From assembly GCA_019510435.1 (NCBI GenBank), contig JAEKKJ010000014.1, forward strand, positions 62,001 through 126,000: 64,000 bases of DNA. The letters run 5' to 3'. The position numbers and the translations under genes are program-made. This document shows positions 43,623 to 52,572 of the stretch, one piece after another; the stretch's first letter is position 1; each line of letters begins with the position of its first letter. The DNA comes from Caulobacterales bacterium (GTDB lineage: Bacteria; Pseudomonadota; Alphaproteobacteria; Caulobacterales; Caulobacteraceae). The notes beneath the pieces were generated by a model. That model was not told the origin of the DNA. It did not search any database and saw only the letters and a list, made by a program, of their open reading frames with translations.

Positions 43623-44477
43623 TCAAGCCGGATGGACAGCCGCGTGCAGGGCCTTCAGCTGCGCCAGCAACGGTCCGGCGGCGGTGAGCGGCAGGGTGCT
43701 GGGGCCGTCGCAGAGCGCCCGGTCGGGATCCGGATGGAACTCCAGGAACACCCCATCGGCCCCCGCCGCGACCGCCGCCCGTGCGATCACGGGAACCCCT
43801 TCCCGGCGCCCGCCGGTGGAGGTCGCATTGCTCCGCGGGTCCGCGCCCGGAAGCTGCACGGCATGGGTGGCGTCGATGGTCACCGGCACGCCCAGCTCCT
43901 GCATCCGCGCTATGCCCAGCATGTCGACCACGAGGTTGTTGTAGCCGAACGAGACGCCCCGCTCGCACAGTATGGTCAACGGACGGGATGTGGCCTCGCG
44001 GATCTTGTCCACGATATTGCGGGCGTCCCATGGCGCGAGGAACTGGCCCTTCTTGACGTGAAGCAGGCCGCCGGCCGCGTCAGTGGCGCGCGCTGCGGCC
44101 ACCACCAGATCGGTCTGGCGGCAGAGGAACGCCGGGATCTGCACCAGGTCGGCGACCGCCGCGACCGGCTCGGCCTGCTCGATCTCGTGCAAGTCGGTGC
44201 AGATCGGCACGTTCAGCTCGGCCTTCACCTGGGCCAGCATCTCCAGCCCCTTGGCCAAGCCCGGCCCCCGGTAGCTGTGGATCGACGAGCGGTTGGCCTT
44301 GTCGAAACTGGCCTTGAACACGAACGGCAGGTCGAGCTCGGCGGTCAGCGCCTGCAGGTGGCGCCCGACGGTCAGGGCGAGGTCCAGGTCCTCCAGGACG
44401 TTCAGGCCGGCGATCACCATCAGCGGGCCACCATCGCCCAACCCCAGGTTCCAGCGCTCGAGAGTCAGGGCGGCCAT
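43623..44477 (-). CDS. kdsA: 3-deoxy-8-phosphooctulonate (Kdo-8-P) synthase
   Basis: A 284-residue (beta/alpha)8 enzyme condensing PEP with arabinose-5-phosphate for the Kdo branch of lipid A-core. Conserved segments are IAGLNVLEDLD, FKASFDKANRSS, VPICTDLHEIEQ, VQIPAFLCRQTDL and VTIDATHAVQLPG. The Asn in IAGLNV is the residue that distinguishes metal-independent KdsA from the Cys-containing metal type. It is 33 bp upstream of hldE, forming a core-LPS operon. Confidence 0.96.
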   Translation of the reverse strand: MAALTLERWNLGLGDGGPLMVIAGLNVLEDLDLALTVGRHLQALTAELDLPFVFKASFDKANRSSIHSYRGPGLAKGLEMLAQVKAELNVPICTDLHEIEQAEPVAAVADLVQIPAFLCRQTDLVVAAARATDAAGGLLHVKKGQFLAPWDARNIVDKIREATSRPLTILCERGVSFGYNNLVVDMLGIARMQELGVPVTIDATHAVQLPGADPRSNATSTGGRREGVPVIARAAVAAGADGVFLEFHPDPDRALCDGPSTLPLTAAGPLLAQLKALHAAVHPA

Positions 44478-44649
44478 GGGACTCCTTGCCGAAGGTCGCT
44501 GGCTGTGTGGCGCGATGCGCCGAGCATCTCAACCCCCATTGCGCACCCGCGCGGCGCCTCTTAACCCCGGGCTGGGCCGTATTCCCTGCTCGGTTGGCGC
44601 CGTGCGGAGCATCGGTGCTATCCTCGGACAGGGCTTGGGGGACGTGAGT

Positions 44650-45864
44650 ATGGGTATGGGTTCGCAGGCGCCGGACCTCAGCGACATGCCGTGGGTGTTC
44701 CGCACCGCCGCCCGCACCATGATCCAGAACTGGACGCAGGGCGTCATGACCTTCGTCCTGCCGGACGGTCGCGAAATCCGGCTGGAAGGCGCCCAGCCCG
44801 GCCCCGAGGCGCGCCTGATCGTCCACGACTACGACTTCATCAAGCGCACCATCTCCAACGGCACCATCGGGTTCGGCGAAGGCTACATGGCCGGCGAGTG
44901 GGACACCCCGGACCTGTCGACCCTGCTGGAGGTGCTGGCCTCGAACTACGCGCGCTTCGAGAAGGTCTCGTTCGGCAACCGCTTCATGGCCATGCTGAAC
45001 TCGCTGCACCACGTGCTGGTGCGCGGCAACAGCCGCGAGGGCTCCAAGAAGAACATCTCGGCCCACTACGACCTGGGTAACGCCTTCTATTCGCGCTGGC
45101 TGGACCCGACGATGACCTATTCGGCCGCCCGCTTCGAGCAGCCGGGCGAGGCCCTGTCGGAGGCGCAGAAGCGCAAGTACCGGACCCTGTGCGAGAGCAT
45201 GGACCTCAACGCCGGCCACCGGGTGCTGGAAATCGGCTGCGGCTGGGGCGGGTTCGCCGAGTTCGCGGCCAAGGACGTCGGCGCCAAGGTGACGGCGATC
45301 ACCATCTCCGAAGAGCAGTACAAGTTCGCCCGCGAGCGCATGTTCCGCGAGGGCCTGAACGAGAAGGCCGAGATCCGCCTCGTCGACTACCGCGACGTGG
45401 ACGGCCAATTCGACCGCGTGGCCTCCATCGAGATGTTCGAGGCGGTGGGCGAGCGCTACTGGCCCACCTATTTTGAGAAGGTGCGCGAGAGCCTGACGCC
45501 GGGCGGCCGCGCCGGCCTGCAGATCATCACCATCCGCGACGAATATTTCGAGCACTACAAGCGCACGCCCGACTTCATCCAGAAGTACATCTTCCCTGGC
45601 GGCATGCTGCCGTCCGAGGAGCGCCTGCGGGTGCTGACCGACGGCGCCGGGCTCAGCTGGAGCCAGATCTCGCGCTTCGGGGTCTGCTACGCCGAGACCC
45701 TGGCCGAGTGGGCGCGCCGGTTCGAGGCGGCCTGGGATGAGATCGTCCACCTCGGGTTCGACGAGCGGTTCCGCAAGCTGTGGCGGTTCTACCTGAGCTA
45801 TTGCGAGGCCGGCTTCCGCACCGAACGGACCGACGTCGTGCAGCTGGGCCTCATCAAAGCTTGA
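44650..45864 (+). CDS. cfa: Cyclopropane-fatty-acyl-phospholipid synthase
   Basis: A 404-residue SAM-dependent methyltransferase acting on membrane phospholipid double bonds. The SAM loop is LEIGCGWGGFAEFA; other conserved stretches are ISAHYDLGNAFYSRWLDPTMTYSA, ITISEEQYKFARER, SIEMFEAVGERYWP and the C-terminal FIQKYIFPGGMLPS. ATG 44650 is preferred because GGGGGA lies 7 nt upstream; an upstream GTG is too close to it. It is divergent from kdsA. Confidence 0.95.
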   Translation: MGMGSQAPDLSDMPWVFRTAARTMIQNWTQGVMTFVLPDGREIRLEGAQPGPEARLIVHDYDFIKRTISNGTIGFGEGYMAGEWDTPDLSTLLEVLASNYARFEKVSFGNRFMAMLNSLHHVLVRGNSREGSKKNISAHYDLGNAFYSRWLDPTMTYSAARFEQPGEALSEAQKRKYRTLCESMDLNAGHRVLEIGCGWGGFAEFAAKDVGAKVTAITISEEQYKFARERMFREGLNEKAEIRLVDYRDVDGQFDRVASIEMFEAVGERYWPTYFEKVRESLTPGGRAGLQIITIRDEYFEHYKRTPDFIQKYIFPGGMLPSEERLRVLTDGAGLSWSQISRFGVCYAETLAEWARRFEAAWDEIVHLGFDERFRKLWRFYLSYCEAGFRTERTDVVQLGLIKA

Positions 45865-45909
45865 CCGGCGCCCCTGGCCCCGACGCCAGGGGCTGACTAA
45901 GTAGCGGCG

Positions 45910-46944
45910 ATGCAGAACGCCAAGCCGGACATGCAAGCCCAGCCGGAAGTCCTCGGGAGCGTCCTGGAGGCGATCGGCAACACCCCGCTGATCCGCCTGC
46001 GCCGCGCCAGCGAGCTGACCGGCTGCGAGATCCTGGCCAAGGCCGAGTTCATGAACCCCGGCCAGTCGGTGAAGGACCGCGCCGCCCTCTACATCATCCG
46101 TGACGCCGAGCGCAAAGGCCTGCTGCGGCCCGGCGGCCGGATCGTGGAAGGCACCGCCGGCAACACCGGCATCGGCCTGGCCATGGTCGGCAGGGCCCTG
46201 GGCTACCGCTGCACCATCGTCATCCCGCGCAGCCAGAGCCAGGAGAAGAAGGACGCCATCCGCCTTTACGGGGCGGAGCTGGTGGAGGTGGACGCGGTCC
46301 CCTACGCCAATCCGATGAACTATGTGAAGTATTCCGGCCGCTTGGCGGAAGAACTTGACGCCAAGGAGCCGAACGGCGCGGTCTGGGCCAACCAGTTCGA
46401 CAATGTCGCCAACCGCGAGGCCCACATCCACGGCACCGGCCCCGAGATCTGGCGCCAGACGGGCGGCAGGGTCGACGGCTTCATCAGCGCGGTGGGCTCC
46501 GGCGGCACCCTGGGCGGCGTCGCCATGGCGCTGCGGGCGCGCAATCCGCAGGTGCGCATCGGCCTCGCAGACCCCTATGGCTCGGCGATCCTCGCCTACT
46601 ACGTGGACGGCGAACTGAAATCGGAGGGCTCCTCGATCACCGAGGGCATCGGCCAGGGCCGGATCACCGCCAACCTCAACGGCCTTACGGTCGACCACGC
46701 CTATCGCATCTCGGACGAGGAGATGCTGCTGGCCATCTTCGACCTGATGGAGTTCGAAGGCCTGGTGATGGGCGGCTCCACCGGCGTCAACGTGGCCGGG
46801 GCGATCAAGATGGCGCGCGACATGGGGCCAGGGCACACGATCGTGACCATCCTGGCCGACCACGGGCAGCGCTATCAGTCCAAGATCTTCAATCCGCCCT
46901 TCCTGCGCGAGAAGGGCCTGCCCGTGCCGAGCTGGCTGGAGTAG
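45910..46944 (+). CDS. cysK: Cysteine synthase (O-acetylserine sulfhydrylase), PLP-dependent
   Basis: A 344-residue fold-type II PLP enzyme. The N-terminal IGNTPLIRLRRASE, the PLP lysine in NPGQSVKDRAALYII, the substrate loop GTAGNTGIGLAMVG and the phosphate-binding SGGTLGG are present. It makes cysteine from O-acetylserine and sulfide. sseA begins 3 bp after it. A cystathionine beta-synthase-like role is possible for this branch, so the symbol is assigned with some reserve. Confidence 0.88.
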   Translation: MQNAKPDMQAQPEVLGSVLEAIGNTPLIRLRRASELTGCEILAKAEFMNPGQSVKDRAALYIIRDAERKGLLRPGGRIVEGTAGNTGIGLAMVGRALGYRCTIVIPRSQSQEKKDAIRLYGAELVEVDAVPYANPMNYVKYSGRLAEELDAKEPNGAVWANQFDNVANREAHIHGTGPEIWRQTGGRVDGFISAVGSGGTLGGVAMALRARNPQVRIGLADPYGSAILAYYVDGELKSEGSSITEGIGQGRITANLNGLTVDHAYRISDEEMLLAIFDLMEFEGLVMGGSTGVNVAGAIKMARDMGPGHTIVTILADHGQRYQSKIFNPPFLREKGLPVPSWLE

Positions 46945-46947
46945 CCG

Positions 46948-47787
46948 ATGTCCTCCGATCCCCTGGTCTCCACTGCCTGGCTCTCCGAGCACCTCAGGGA
47001 TCCGGGGGTGAGGATCGTGGACGCGACCCTGCCACTGGTGGGCCAGTCGGGGCATGGCCGCGACAGTTACCTCGCCGGCCATATCCCAGGCGCCGTGTTC
47101 TTCGACATCAACGCCATCGCCGACCCAGAAACCGACCTGCCGCACATGCTGCCGACGCCCGAGGCGTTCGCCGCCGCGGCGGGCGCACTGGGCCTCGGGC
47201 GCGACGCGACCGTGGTGGTCTATGACGCCCACGGCATCTACTCGGCCCCTCGGGTCTGGTGGACCCTGCGAGTGATGGGCTTCCCCAACGTGTTCGTGCT
47301 CGACGGCGGCCTGAAGCGCTGGCGCGCCGAGGGTCGGCCGGTGGCGACGGGTGAGACACCGCCCAAGCCCGCCACCGTCGCTGCGGAGATGGACGGGGCC
47401 CTGGTCGCCGATCTTGCGCAGGTGCAAGCCGTCCTGGCCAACGGCTCGGCCCAGGTGGTCGACGCCCGCTCCGCCGGCCGTTTCCGCGGGGAGGCGCCGG
47501 AGCCGCGCACGAGCCTGCGGTCCGGCCACATGCCTGGCGCGCTGAACCTGCCCTTCGACGCCGTGCTGAACCCGGACGGCACGCTGAAGTCCGCCGAGGC
47601 GCTGAGGGTCGCATTCGATCACATCGACCTGGCCCGTCCCATCGTCACCTCCTGCGGGTCCGGCGTCACCGCCTCGGTGCTGGCGCTCGCCCTGGCGCGC
47701 CTGGGCCGCTTCGACGTGGTGGTCTACGACGGCTCCTGGACCGAATGGGGCGGCCGGAGCGACACCGCCGTCGTCACCGGAGCCTGA
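46948..47787 (+). CDS. sseA: 3-mercaptopyruvate sulfurtransferase (rhodanese-type)
   Basis: A 279-residue two-domain rhodanese. The catalytic loop CGSGVTASVLALAL has the CG(S/G)GVTA signature of mercaptopyruvate sulfurtransferases. It belongs to the sulfur amino acid cluster, starting 3 bp after cysK. Its TGA (47785-47787) is followed in the same reading frame by the GNAT sequence; see the GNAT entry. Confidence 0.94.
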   Translation: MSSDPLVSTAWLSEHLRDPGVRIVDATLPLVGQSGHGRDSYLAGHIPGAVFFDINAIADPETDLPHMLPTPEAFAAAAGALGLGRDATVVVYDAHGIYSAPRVWWTLRVMGFPNVFVLDGGLKRWRAEGRPVATGETPPKPATVAAEMDGALVADLAQVQAVLANGSAQVVDARSAGRFRGEAPEPRTSLRSGHMPGALNLPFDAVLNPDGTLKSAEALRVAFDHIDLARPIVTSCGSGVTASVLALALARLGRFDVVVYDGSWTEWGGRSDTAVVTGA

Positions 47788-47790
47788 TCC

Positions 47791-48288
47791 ATCGAGATCC
47801 GCCTCGCCCGCGAAGACGACCTGAGGTTCCTGCCCGGCATCGAAACCTCCGCGGCGCGGGCGTTCGTGGGCCTGGACGTCCCGCCGGAGTTCCTGACCGA
47901 CGCCTCCCCGGCCCGCTACTGGCGCCCCCACCAGGCGGAAGGCCGGCTGTGGGTGGCCGAGGCGCAGGGCGTACGGCTGGGTTTCCTGGCCGCCCAGGCC
48001 GATGGCGCGCGACTGCATGTCGAGCAGCTCCAGGTGCTGCGGGCGCACCAGGGACGGGGCATCGGCCGCCAGCTGCTGGCCACCGCGATTGACTGGGCGC
48101 GAGCCCGCGGCTTTTCCACCGTCAGCCTGACGACCTTTCGCTCGGTCGCGTGGAATGCGCCCTTCTACGCCTCGGCTGGCTTCCGCGAGGTGGCGCGGCA
48201 CGAGATGGCGCCCGGCCTGCGCGCGACCGCGGAGCATGAGGCCGCGCTGGGCTGGCCCGACCGCTGCGCCATGGTGCTGGACCTCTAA
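47791..48288 (+). CDS. GNAT N-acetyltransferase with non-canonical (ATC) start
   Basis: A GNAT-fold acetyltransferase. Conserved N-terminal strand IEIRLAREDDLRFLPGIE begins immediately after the sseA stop in the same frame, with no ATG/GTG/TTG before it. The acetyl-CoA loop is LRAHQGRGIGRQLL, followed by FYASAGFREVARHEM. GGAG at 47779-47782 sits 8 nt ahead of ATC 47791, an ideal position, so an AUC start gives a 165-residue protein. Otherwise translation would begin at GTG 47866, removing beta-1 and alpha-1, or require readthrough from sseA. The substrate is unknown. Confidence 0.72.
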   Translation: MEIRLAREDDLRFLPGIETSAARAFVGLDVPPEFLTDASPARYWRPHQAEGRLWVAEAQGVRLGFLAAQADGARLHVEQLQVLRAHQGRGIGRQLLATAIDWARARGFSTVSLTTFRSVAWNAPFYASAGFREVARHEMAPGLRATAEHEAALGWPDRCAMVLDL

Positions 48289-48295
48289 CGTCAGC

Positions 48296-49399
48296 TCAGC
48301 GCATCGGCGGGGCGTACATCAGGCCCGGCCGCGGGGCGTTCCAGAGGGCGTTGAGCCCCCGCTCAAGCCGCAGGGCGGAGTCCTCGCCCAGGTCGCGGCG
48401 GAAGATCTCATGGTAGGCGCCGACCTGGCGGATCACCTGGAAGGCCCAGTCGCTCTTGAGGCCCAGCAAGGCGCCCAAGTCCCCGTCCAGCCCCAGCAGC
48501 CGGCGGGTCTCCGGGTCGGTGGCGGTCTCCCGGGCCTGTTCCACCGTGCGCGAGCTCAGCCCCTGCTCCTCGGCCAGCAGGGTCGCATAGACGCTCCAGC
48601 GCACGATATCGGCCCACACCGGATCGCTCTGGCGCACGACCGGGCCCAGCGGCTCCTTGGAGATCACGTCGGGCAGGATCACGTGGGCGGTCGGATTGCG
48701 CAGGATCGAGCGCGCCGCGGCCAGGGCGGAGACGTCAGCGCTGAAGGCGTCGCAGCCCTCGTTCTCATAGAGCTGGCGGGCCTGCTCCTCGGAATCGGCC
48801 GTCACCGGCTTGTAGCGGATGCCACGCACGCGGAACCAGTCGGCGAGATTGGCCGCCGCCGCCGTTCCGGACTGCACACAGATCCGCGCGCCGGAGAGCT
48901 CTGCGGCGCTGTTCAGGCCCAGCGCCTTGGCCACCAGGAAGCCCTGGCCGTCGTAGTAGGTGATCACCGGGAAGGTGACGCCCAGCGCCGCCTCGCGGGC
49001 GAAGGTGGCGGAGGTGTTGCGCGACAGGATGTCGATCTCGCCCCGGGTCAGCGGGCCGAAGCGGTCCTGGGCGTCGATGACCACGAAGCGGACCTTGTTG
49101 GCGTCGCCCAGGGTCGCCGCCGCCACCGCCCGGCAGGTGTCGACGTCGAAGCCGCGCCACTGGCCGCGGACGTCCGGCAGGGCGAAGCCGGGCAGGCCCG
49201 GGTGCACGCCGCAGGTGACGTAGCCGCGCTTGCGGACCGCGTTCAGGGTGGCGCTCTTGGCGGGCTTGTAGCCCGGGCTCGCCGCCGTGGGCTTCGCCTT
49301 CGGCGCCTCGGCCGCGGGAGTTGGCGCGGGCTTGGGTGCGGTGCAGCCCACAAGGACCGCCGCCATCGCCGCTATCGCCCAAAGGCCCGCTCGGTTCAT
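48296..49399 (-). CDS. AapJ-like amino acid ABC transporter substrate-binding lipoprotein (orphan)
   Basis: A 367-residue solute-binding protein of the general L-amino acid (Aap/Bzt) type. It has CGVHPGLPGFALPDVRGQWRG, VDTCRAVAAATLGD, IDILSRNTSATFARE and YYDGQGFLVAKALG. Instead of a periplasmic signal it has a lipobox (AVLVGCTAP), so it should be lipid-anchored, then a Pro/Ala/Lys linker. Aap systems normally encode permeases and an ATPase next door; none is here. Its position among cysK, sseA and metC suggests a sulfur amino acid such as cystine as ligand, which is inference. Confidence 0.87.
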   Translation of the reverse strand: MNRAGLWAIAAMAAVLVGCTAPKPAPTPAAEAPKAKPTAASPGYKPAKSATLNAVRKRGYVTCGVHPGLPGFALPDVRGQWRGFDVDTCRAVAAATLGDANKVRFVVIDAQDRFGPLTRGEIDILSRNTSATFAREAALGVTFPVITYYDGQGFLVAKALGLNSAAELSGARICVQSGTAAAANLADWFRVRGIRYKPVTADSEEQARQLYENEGCDAFSADVSALAAARSILRNPTAHVILPDVISKEPLGPVVRQSDPVWADIVRWSVYATLLAEEQGLSSRTVEQARETATDPETRRLLGLDGDLGALLGLKSDWAFQVIRQVGAYHEIFRRDLGEDSALRLERGLNALWNAPRPGLMYAPPMR

Positions 49400-49483
49400 C
49401 CCTGCGCCTTGAACTGGAGATCGGTTGGGGCTCTTAGGAGGTGAAGGCACTTTCGCCAGCGTCGCCCGAGCCCGCAACCCCGC

Positions 49484-50647
49484 ATGTCCGACGAAACCCG
49501 CCTGATCCATGCCGGCAAGCTGACCGGTCCGCTGGCCAGGACGGTGGGGCCGCCGATCCAGAAGGGCTCGACGGTGCTGCTGCCCGACACCGCCGCGCTC
49601 TATGACGACGCACACCACCTGACCTATGGCCGCGCCGGCCTCTCGGCTCAATCGGCCCTGCAGGACGCGCTGGCGGTGCTGGAGGGCGCGGTGGGCGTCT
49701 CGCTCTACCCGTCGGGCATCGCCGCCATCTCCGGCGCGCTGCTGGCCCTGCTCAAGGCCGGCGACGAGGTGCTGGTGGTGGACAATGTCTACAAGCCCGT
49801 CCGCCGCTTCTGCGACCATGTGCTGAAACGCTTCGGCGTGACCGTCAGCTATTTCGAGCCGCGCCTGGCGCCGGAGACGCTGGTGGGCGAGGCGTCGGAC
49901 TCCGTGCGCCTGATCCTGCTGGAAAGCCCCGGCTCGCTGTCGTTCGAGATGCAGGACGTGCCGCGCATCGCCGCCCTGGCCCGCGAGCGGGGCATCCTCA
50001 CCGCCATCGACAACACCTGGGGCGCAGGCCTGCTGTTCCGGCCGCTGGACCATGGCGTCGACATCTCGATCCAGGCCCTGACGAAATACGCCGGCGGTCA
50101 CTCCGACGTCTTCATGGGCTCGGCGGCCGCGCGCGACCCGGCCCTGGTGCGCAAGCTGGCGGACGGGATCCACCACATGGGCTGGGCGGTGGGCGGCGAG
50201 GACGCCTACGACATCCTGCGGGGCCTGCGCACCCTGCCGATCCGGCTCGCGCGACATGGCGAGAGCGGCCTCAAGGTCGGATCCTGGCTGCAGGGCCAGC
50301 CGGAGGTGGCGCGGATGCTGCACCCGGCCCTGCCCAGCTTCCCGGACCATGCGCTGTGGGCGCGGGACTTCCGCGGCGCCTGCGGTCTCTTCGGATTCAC
50401 CCTGCGGCCGGCCTCGGAGGCGGCCGTGGCGGCCTTCCTCGACACCTTGAAGCTGTTCGGCCTCGGCTTCTCGTGGGGCGGTTTCGAGAGCCTGGCCATC
50501 TGGTGCGATCCGCAGCTGAGCGTCCGCCGGCACGCGGCCGACTATGGCGGTCCGCTGATCCGCCTGCACGTCGGGCTGGAAGACCCCGACGACCTGATCG
50601 CCGACCTGCGCGCTGGCCTCGACGCCTACGCGAAACTGGCCGACTGA
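49484..50647 (+). CDS. metC: Cystathionine beta-lyase
   Basis: A 387-residue Cys/Met-metabolism PLP enzyme. It has RLIHAGKLTGPLARTVGPP at the N-terminus, LYPSGIAAISGALLALL, the PLP-proximal DNTWGAGLLFRP and the Schiff-base Lys in ALTKYAGGHSDVFMGS, then SWGGFESLAI. The last two segments are typical of cystathionine beta-lyase. It converts cystathionine to homocysteine, linking cysteine from the adjacent cysK to methionine. It is divergent from the lipoprotein gene. Confidence 0.92.
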   Translation: MSDETRLIHAGKLTGPLARTVGPPIQKGSTVLLPDTAALYDDAHHLTYGRAGLSAQSALQDALAVLEGAVGVSLYPSGIAAISGALLALLKAGDEVLVVDNVYKPVRRFCDHVLKRFGVTVSYFEPRLAPETLVGEASDSVRLILLESPGSLSFEMQDVPRIAALARERGILTAIDNTWGAGLLFRPLDHGVDISIQALTKYAGGHSDVFMGSAAARDPALVRKLADGIHHMGWAVGGEDAYDILRGLRTLPIRLARHGESGLKVGSWLQGQPEVARMLHPALPSFPDHALWARDFRGACGLFGFTLRPASEAAVAAFLDTLKLFGLGFSWGGFESLAIWCDPQLSVRRHAADYGGPLIRLHVGLEDPDDLIADLRAGLDAYAKLAD

Positions 50648-50701
50648 CCGGAACCTCGGCGCCCTTGCGCGGTTGCTCGGCCGACCAGCAGAGGGATCGC
50701 C

Positions 50702-51700
50702 ATGACCAGCACCGAACACGGCTTCGAGGACCGCGCGCACAGCGTGGCTGACCACGAACGCGAGATCCAGCAGGGCATCGACGCCAAGGAGCAACGCTCC
50801 TTCGCCCCGCAGGGTGGCGGCCAGCAGGAAAAGCCGCCCCAGACCGGCGCCCGCGAGTACCCCGCCCCGCCGATGCCCGGCGAACACCTGGAGAAGCCCG
50901 GCGTCGAGGCCGAGCTGGACCTGAAGCCCATGTACGACGCCCCCTTCTACAAGGGCTCGGGCAAGCTGGCGGGCAAGGTCGCGCTGATCACCGGCGCCGA
51001 CTCCGGAATCGGCCGCGCCGTGGCCGTGCTCTTCGCTCGCGAGGGGGCCGATGTCGCCATCGCCTACCTGGAGGAGAGCGAGGACGCGCAGGAGACCAAG
51101 GCCGCCGTCGAGAAGGAGGGCCGCCGCGCGATCCTGATCCCCGGCGACGTCTCCGACCCCAGCTACGCCGAGGCCGCGGTGGCCAAGACCGTGCAGGAGC
51201 TGGGCGGGCTCGACGTGCTGGTGAACAACGCCGCGTTCCAGGAGCACGCCCAGTCGATCGAGGACATCACCTTCGATCACTTCGACCGCACGCTGAAGAC
51301 CAACCTCTACGGCTATTTCAACATGGCCAAGGCCGCCGCCCCGCACCTGAAGCCCGGCTCGGCGATCATCAACACCGGTTCGGTCACCGGCATCGAGGGC
51401 TCGAAGAGCCTGCTGGACTATTCCATGACCAAGGGCGGCATCCACGCCTTCACCCGCTCCCTGGCCGGCTCGTTGATCAAGAAGGGCGTGCGGGTGAACG
51501 CCGTGGCGCCCGGACCGGTCTGGACCCCGCTCAACCCCGCCGACAAGCAGGGCAAGAAGCTGGAGCAGTTCGGCGCCCAGGTTCCGATGAAGCGCCCGGC
51601 CCAGCCCGAGGAGATCGCGCCGGCCTATGTCTTCCTGGCGTCGCCCCAGACGTCCAGCTACATCACCGGCGAGATCCTGCCGATCATCGGCGGGTACTAG
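50702..51700 (+). CDS. SDR oxidoreductase with N-terminal extension (general stress/YghA-like)
   Basis: A 332-residue short-chain dehydrogenase. An extended, polar Pro-rich N-terminal region (residues 1-80) precedes the cofactor loop ITGADSGIGRAVAVLF, NNAAFQEHAQSIEDI, catalytic Ser in NTGSVTGIEG, and Tyr/Lys YSMTKGGIHAF. It ends with ITGEILPIIGG. This layout matches YghA/YhdF-type stress-associated dehydrogenases. The substrate is undefined. Confidence 0.9.
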   Translation: MTSTEHGFEDRAHSVADHEREIQQGIDAKEQRSFAPQGGGQQEKPPQTGAREYPAPPMPGEHLEKPGVEAELDLKPMYDAPFYKGSGKLAGKVALITGADSGIGRAVAVLFAREGADVAIAYLEESEDAQETKAAVEKEGRRAILIPGDVSDPSYAEAAVAKTVQELGGLDVLVNNAAFQEHAQSIEDITFDHFDRTLKTNLYGYFNMAKAAAPHLKPGSAIINTGSVTGIEGSKSLLDYSMTKGGIHAFTRSLAGSLIKKGVRVNAVAPGPVWTPLNPADKQGKKLEQFGAQVPMKRPAQPEEIAPAYVFLASPQTSSYITGEILPIIGGY

Positions 51701-51720
51701 CACGTCTGATCGGGGGGCGA

Positions 51721-52572
51721 TTGGCGGACTGGCTGGCCGACTTCATGGCCCAGGAGCGCTTGCCGGAAAGCTTCCGGCTGGCGTTCGACGAGGTTTGCCG
51801 GCCCCTGGCCGATCGCTGCCTGGACTGGCGGCGCGACTTCGCGCGGCCGGCGCGCGTCGGCCTGTGCGGGGCCCAGGGCTCCGGCAAGTCGACCATCGCC
51901 AGCGCCACGGTGCGCCTGCTGCAGGACGCCGGGCTGAACGCGGTCGCCATCTCCATCGACGACTTCTACCTGGGCCGCGAGGCGCGCGCCTGGCTGGCCC
52001 AGCAGGTCCATCGGCTGTTCCAGGTGCGCGGCCCGCCCGGCACCCACGACGTGGCCCTCGCCTGCACCGTGATGGACCATGTGGTCGGCCCGGGCACCAC
52101 GCCGCTGCCGGGTTTCGACAAGGCCACCGACGAGCGACTGCCCAAGCGCGACTGGCGCTGGTTCGAGGGTCCGGCCGACGTGGTGATCCTGGAGGGCTGG
52201 TGCGTCGGCGCCCGCGCCGAGCCGGTGGAGCGGCTGATCCCCAACCTGAACCCGCTGGAGCGCGAGCAGGACGCGGCCCGGGTCTGGCGCACCCAGGTCA
52301 ACCGCGCCCTGGCCGAGGGCTACCAGGCGCTCTTCAACCGCCTGGACCGCCTGGTGATGCTGGAGGCGCCCAGCTTCGACGTGGTGCGCGGCTGGCGCGC
52401 CGAGCAGGAGGCCAAGCTGCGCGAGCGGACCGGCTTCGGCATGTCAGAGGCCGAGGTGAGCCGCTTCGTCCAGCACTACGAGCGCATCACCCGCTGGATC
52501 CTGGAGGAGATGCCCGAGCGCGCCGACTGGGTGATGCCCCTCGACGCCGCCCGGATGCCGGTCGTCTACTGA
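51721..52572 (+). CDS. P-loop kinase, D-glycerate 3-kinase (GLYK/Tda10)-like
   Basis: A 283-residue P-loop kinase of the uridine kinase/phosphoribulokinase superfamily. It has Walker A LCGAQGSGKSTIASATV, ISIDDFYLGREAR, the family-diagnostic RGPPGTHDVALA, LPGFDKATDERLPKRDW, and VVILEGWCVGARAEP. These match the plant D-glycerate 3-kinase / yeast Tda10 family. The start is TTG at 51721 behind a G-rich box. It is convergent with the pseudouridine synthase, overlapping by 7 bp. Confidence 0.85.
   Translation: MADWLADFMAQERLPESFRLAFDEVCRPLADRCLDWRRDFARPARVGLCGAQGSGKSTIASATVRLLQDAGLNAVAISIDDFYLGREARAWLAQQVHRLFQVRGPPGTHDVALACTVMDHVVGPGTTPLPGFDKATDERLPKRDWRWFEGPADVVILEGWCVGARAEPVERLIPNLNPLEREQDAARVWRTQVNRALAEGYQALFNRLDRLVMLEAPSFDVVRGWRAEQEAKLRERTGFGMSEAEVSRFVQHYERITRWILEEMPERADWVMPLDAARMPVVY

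Noticed and set aside
44080..48237. Minus-strand open frame of more than 1300 codons across cfa, cysK and sseA
   Set aside because: It runs opposite three clearly recognisable enzymes and shows no domain; only the lack of stops in GC-rich DNA keeps it open.
48296..51703. AapJ-like gene apparently extended 770 codons upstream
   Set aside because: The frame stays open by chance opposite metC and the SDR gene. The lipoprotein signal beginning at 49399 fixes the true start.
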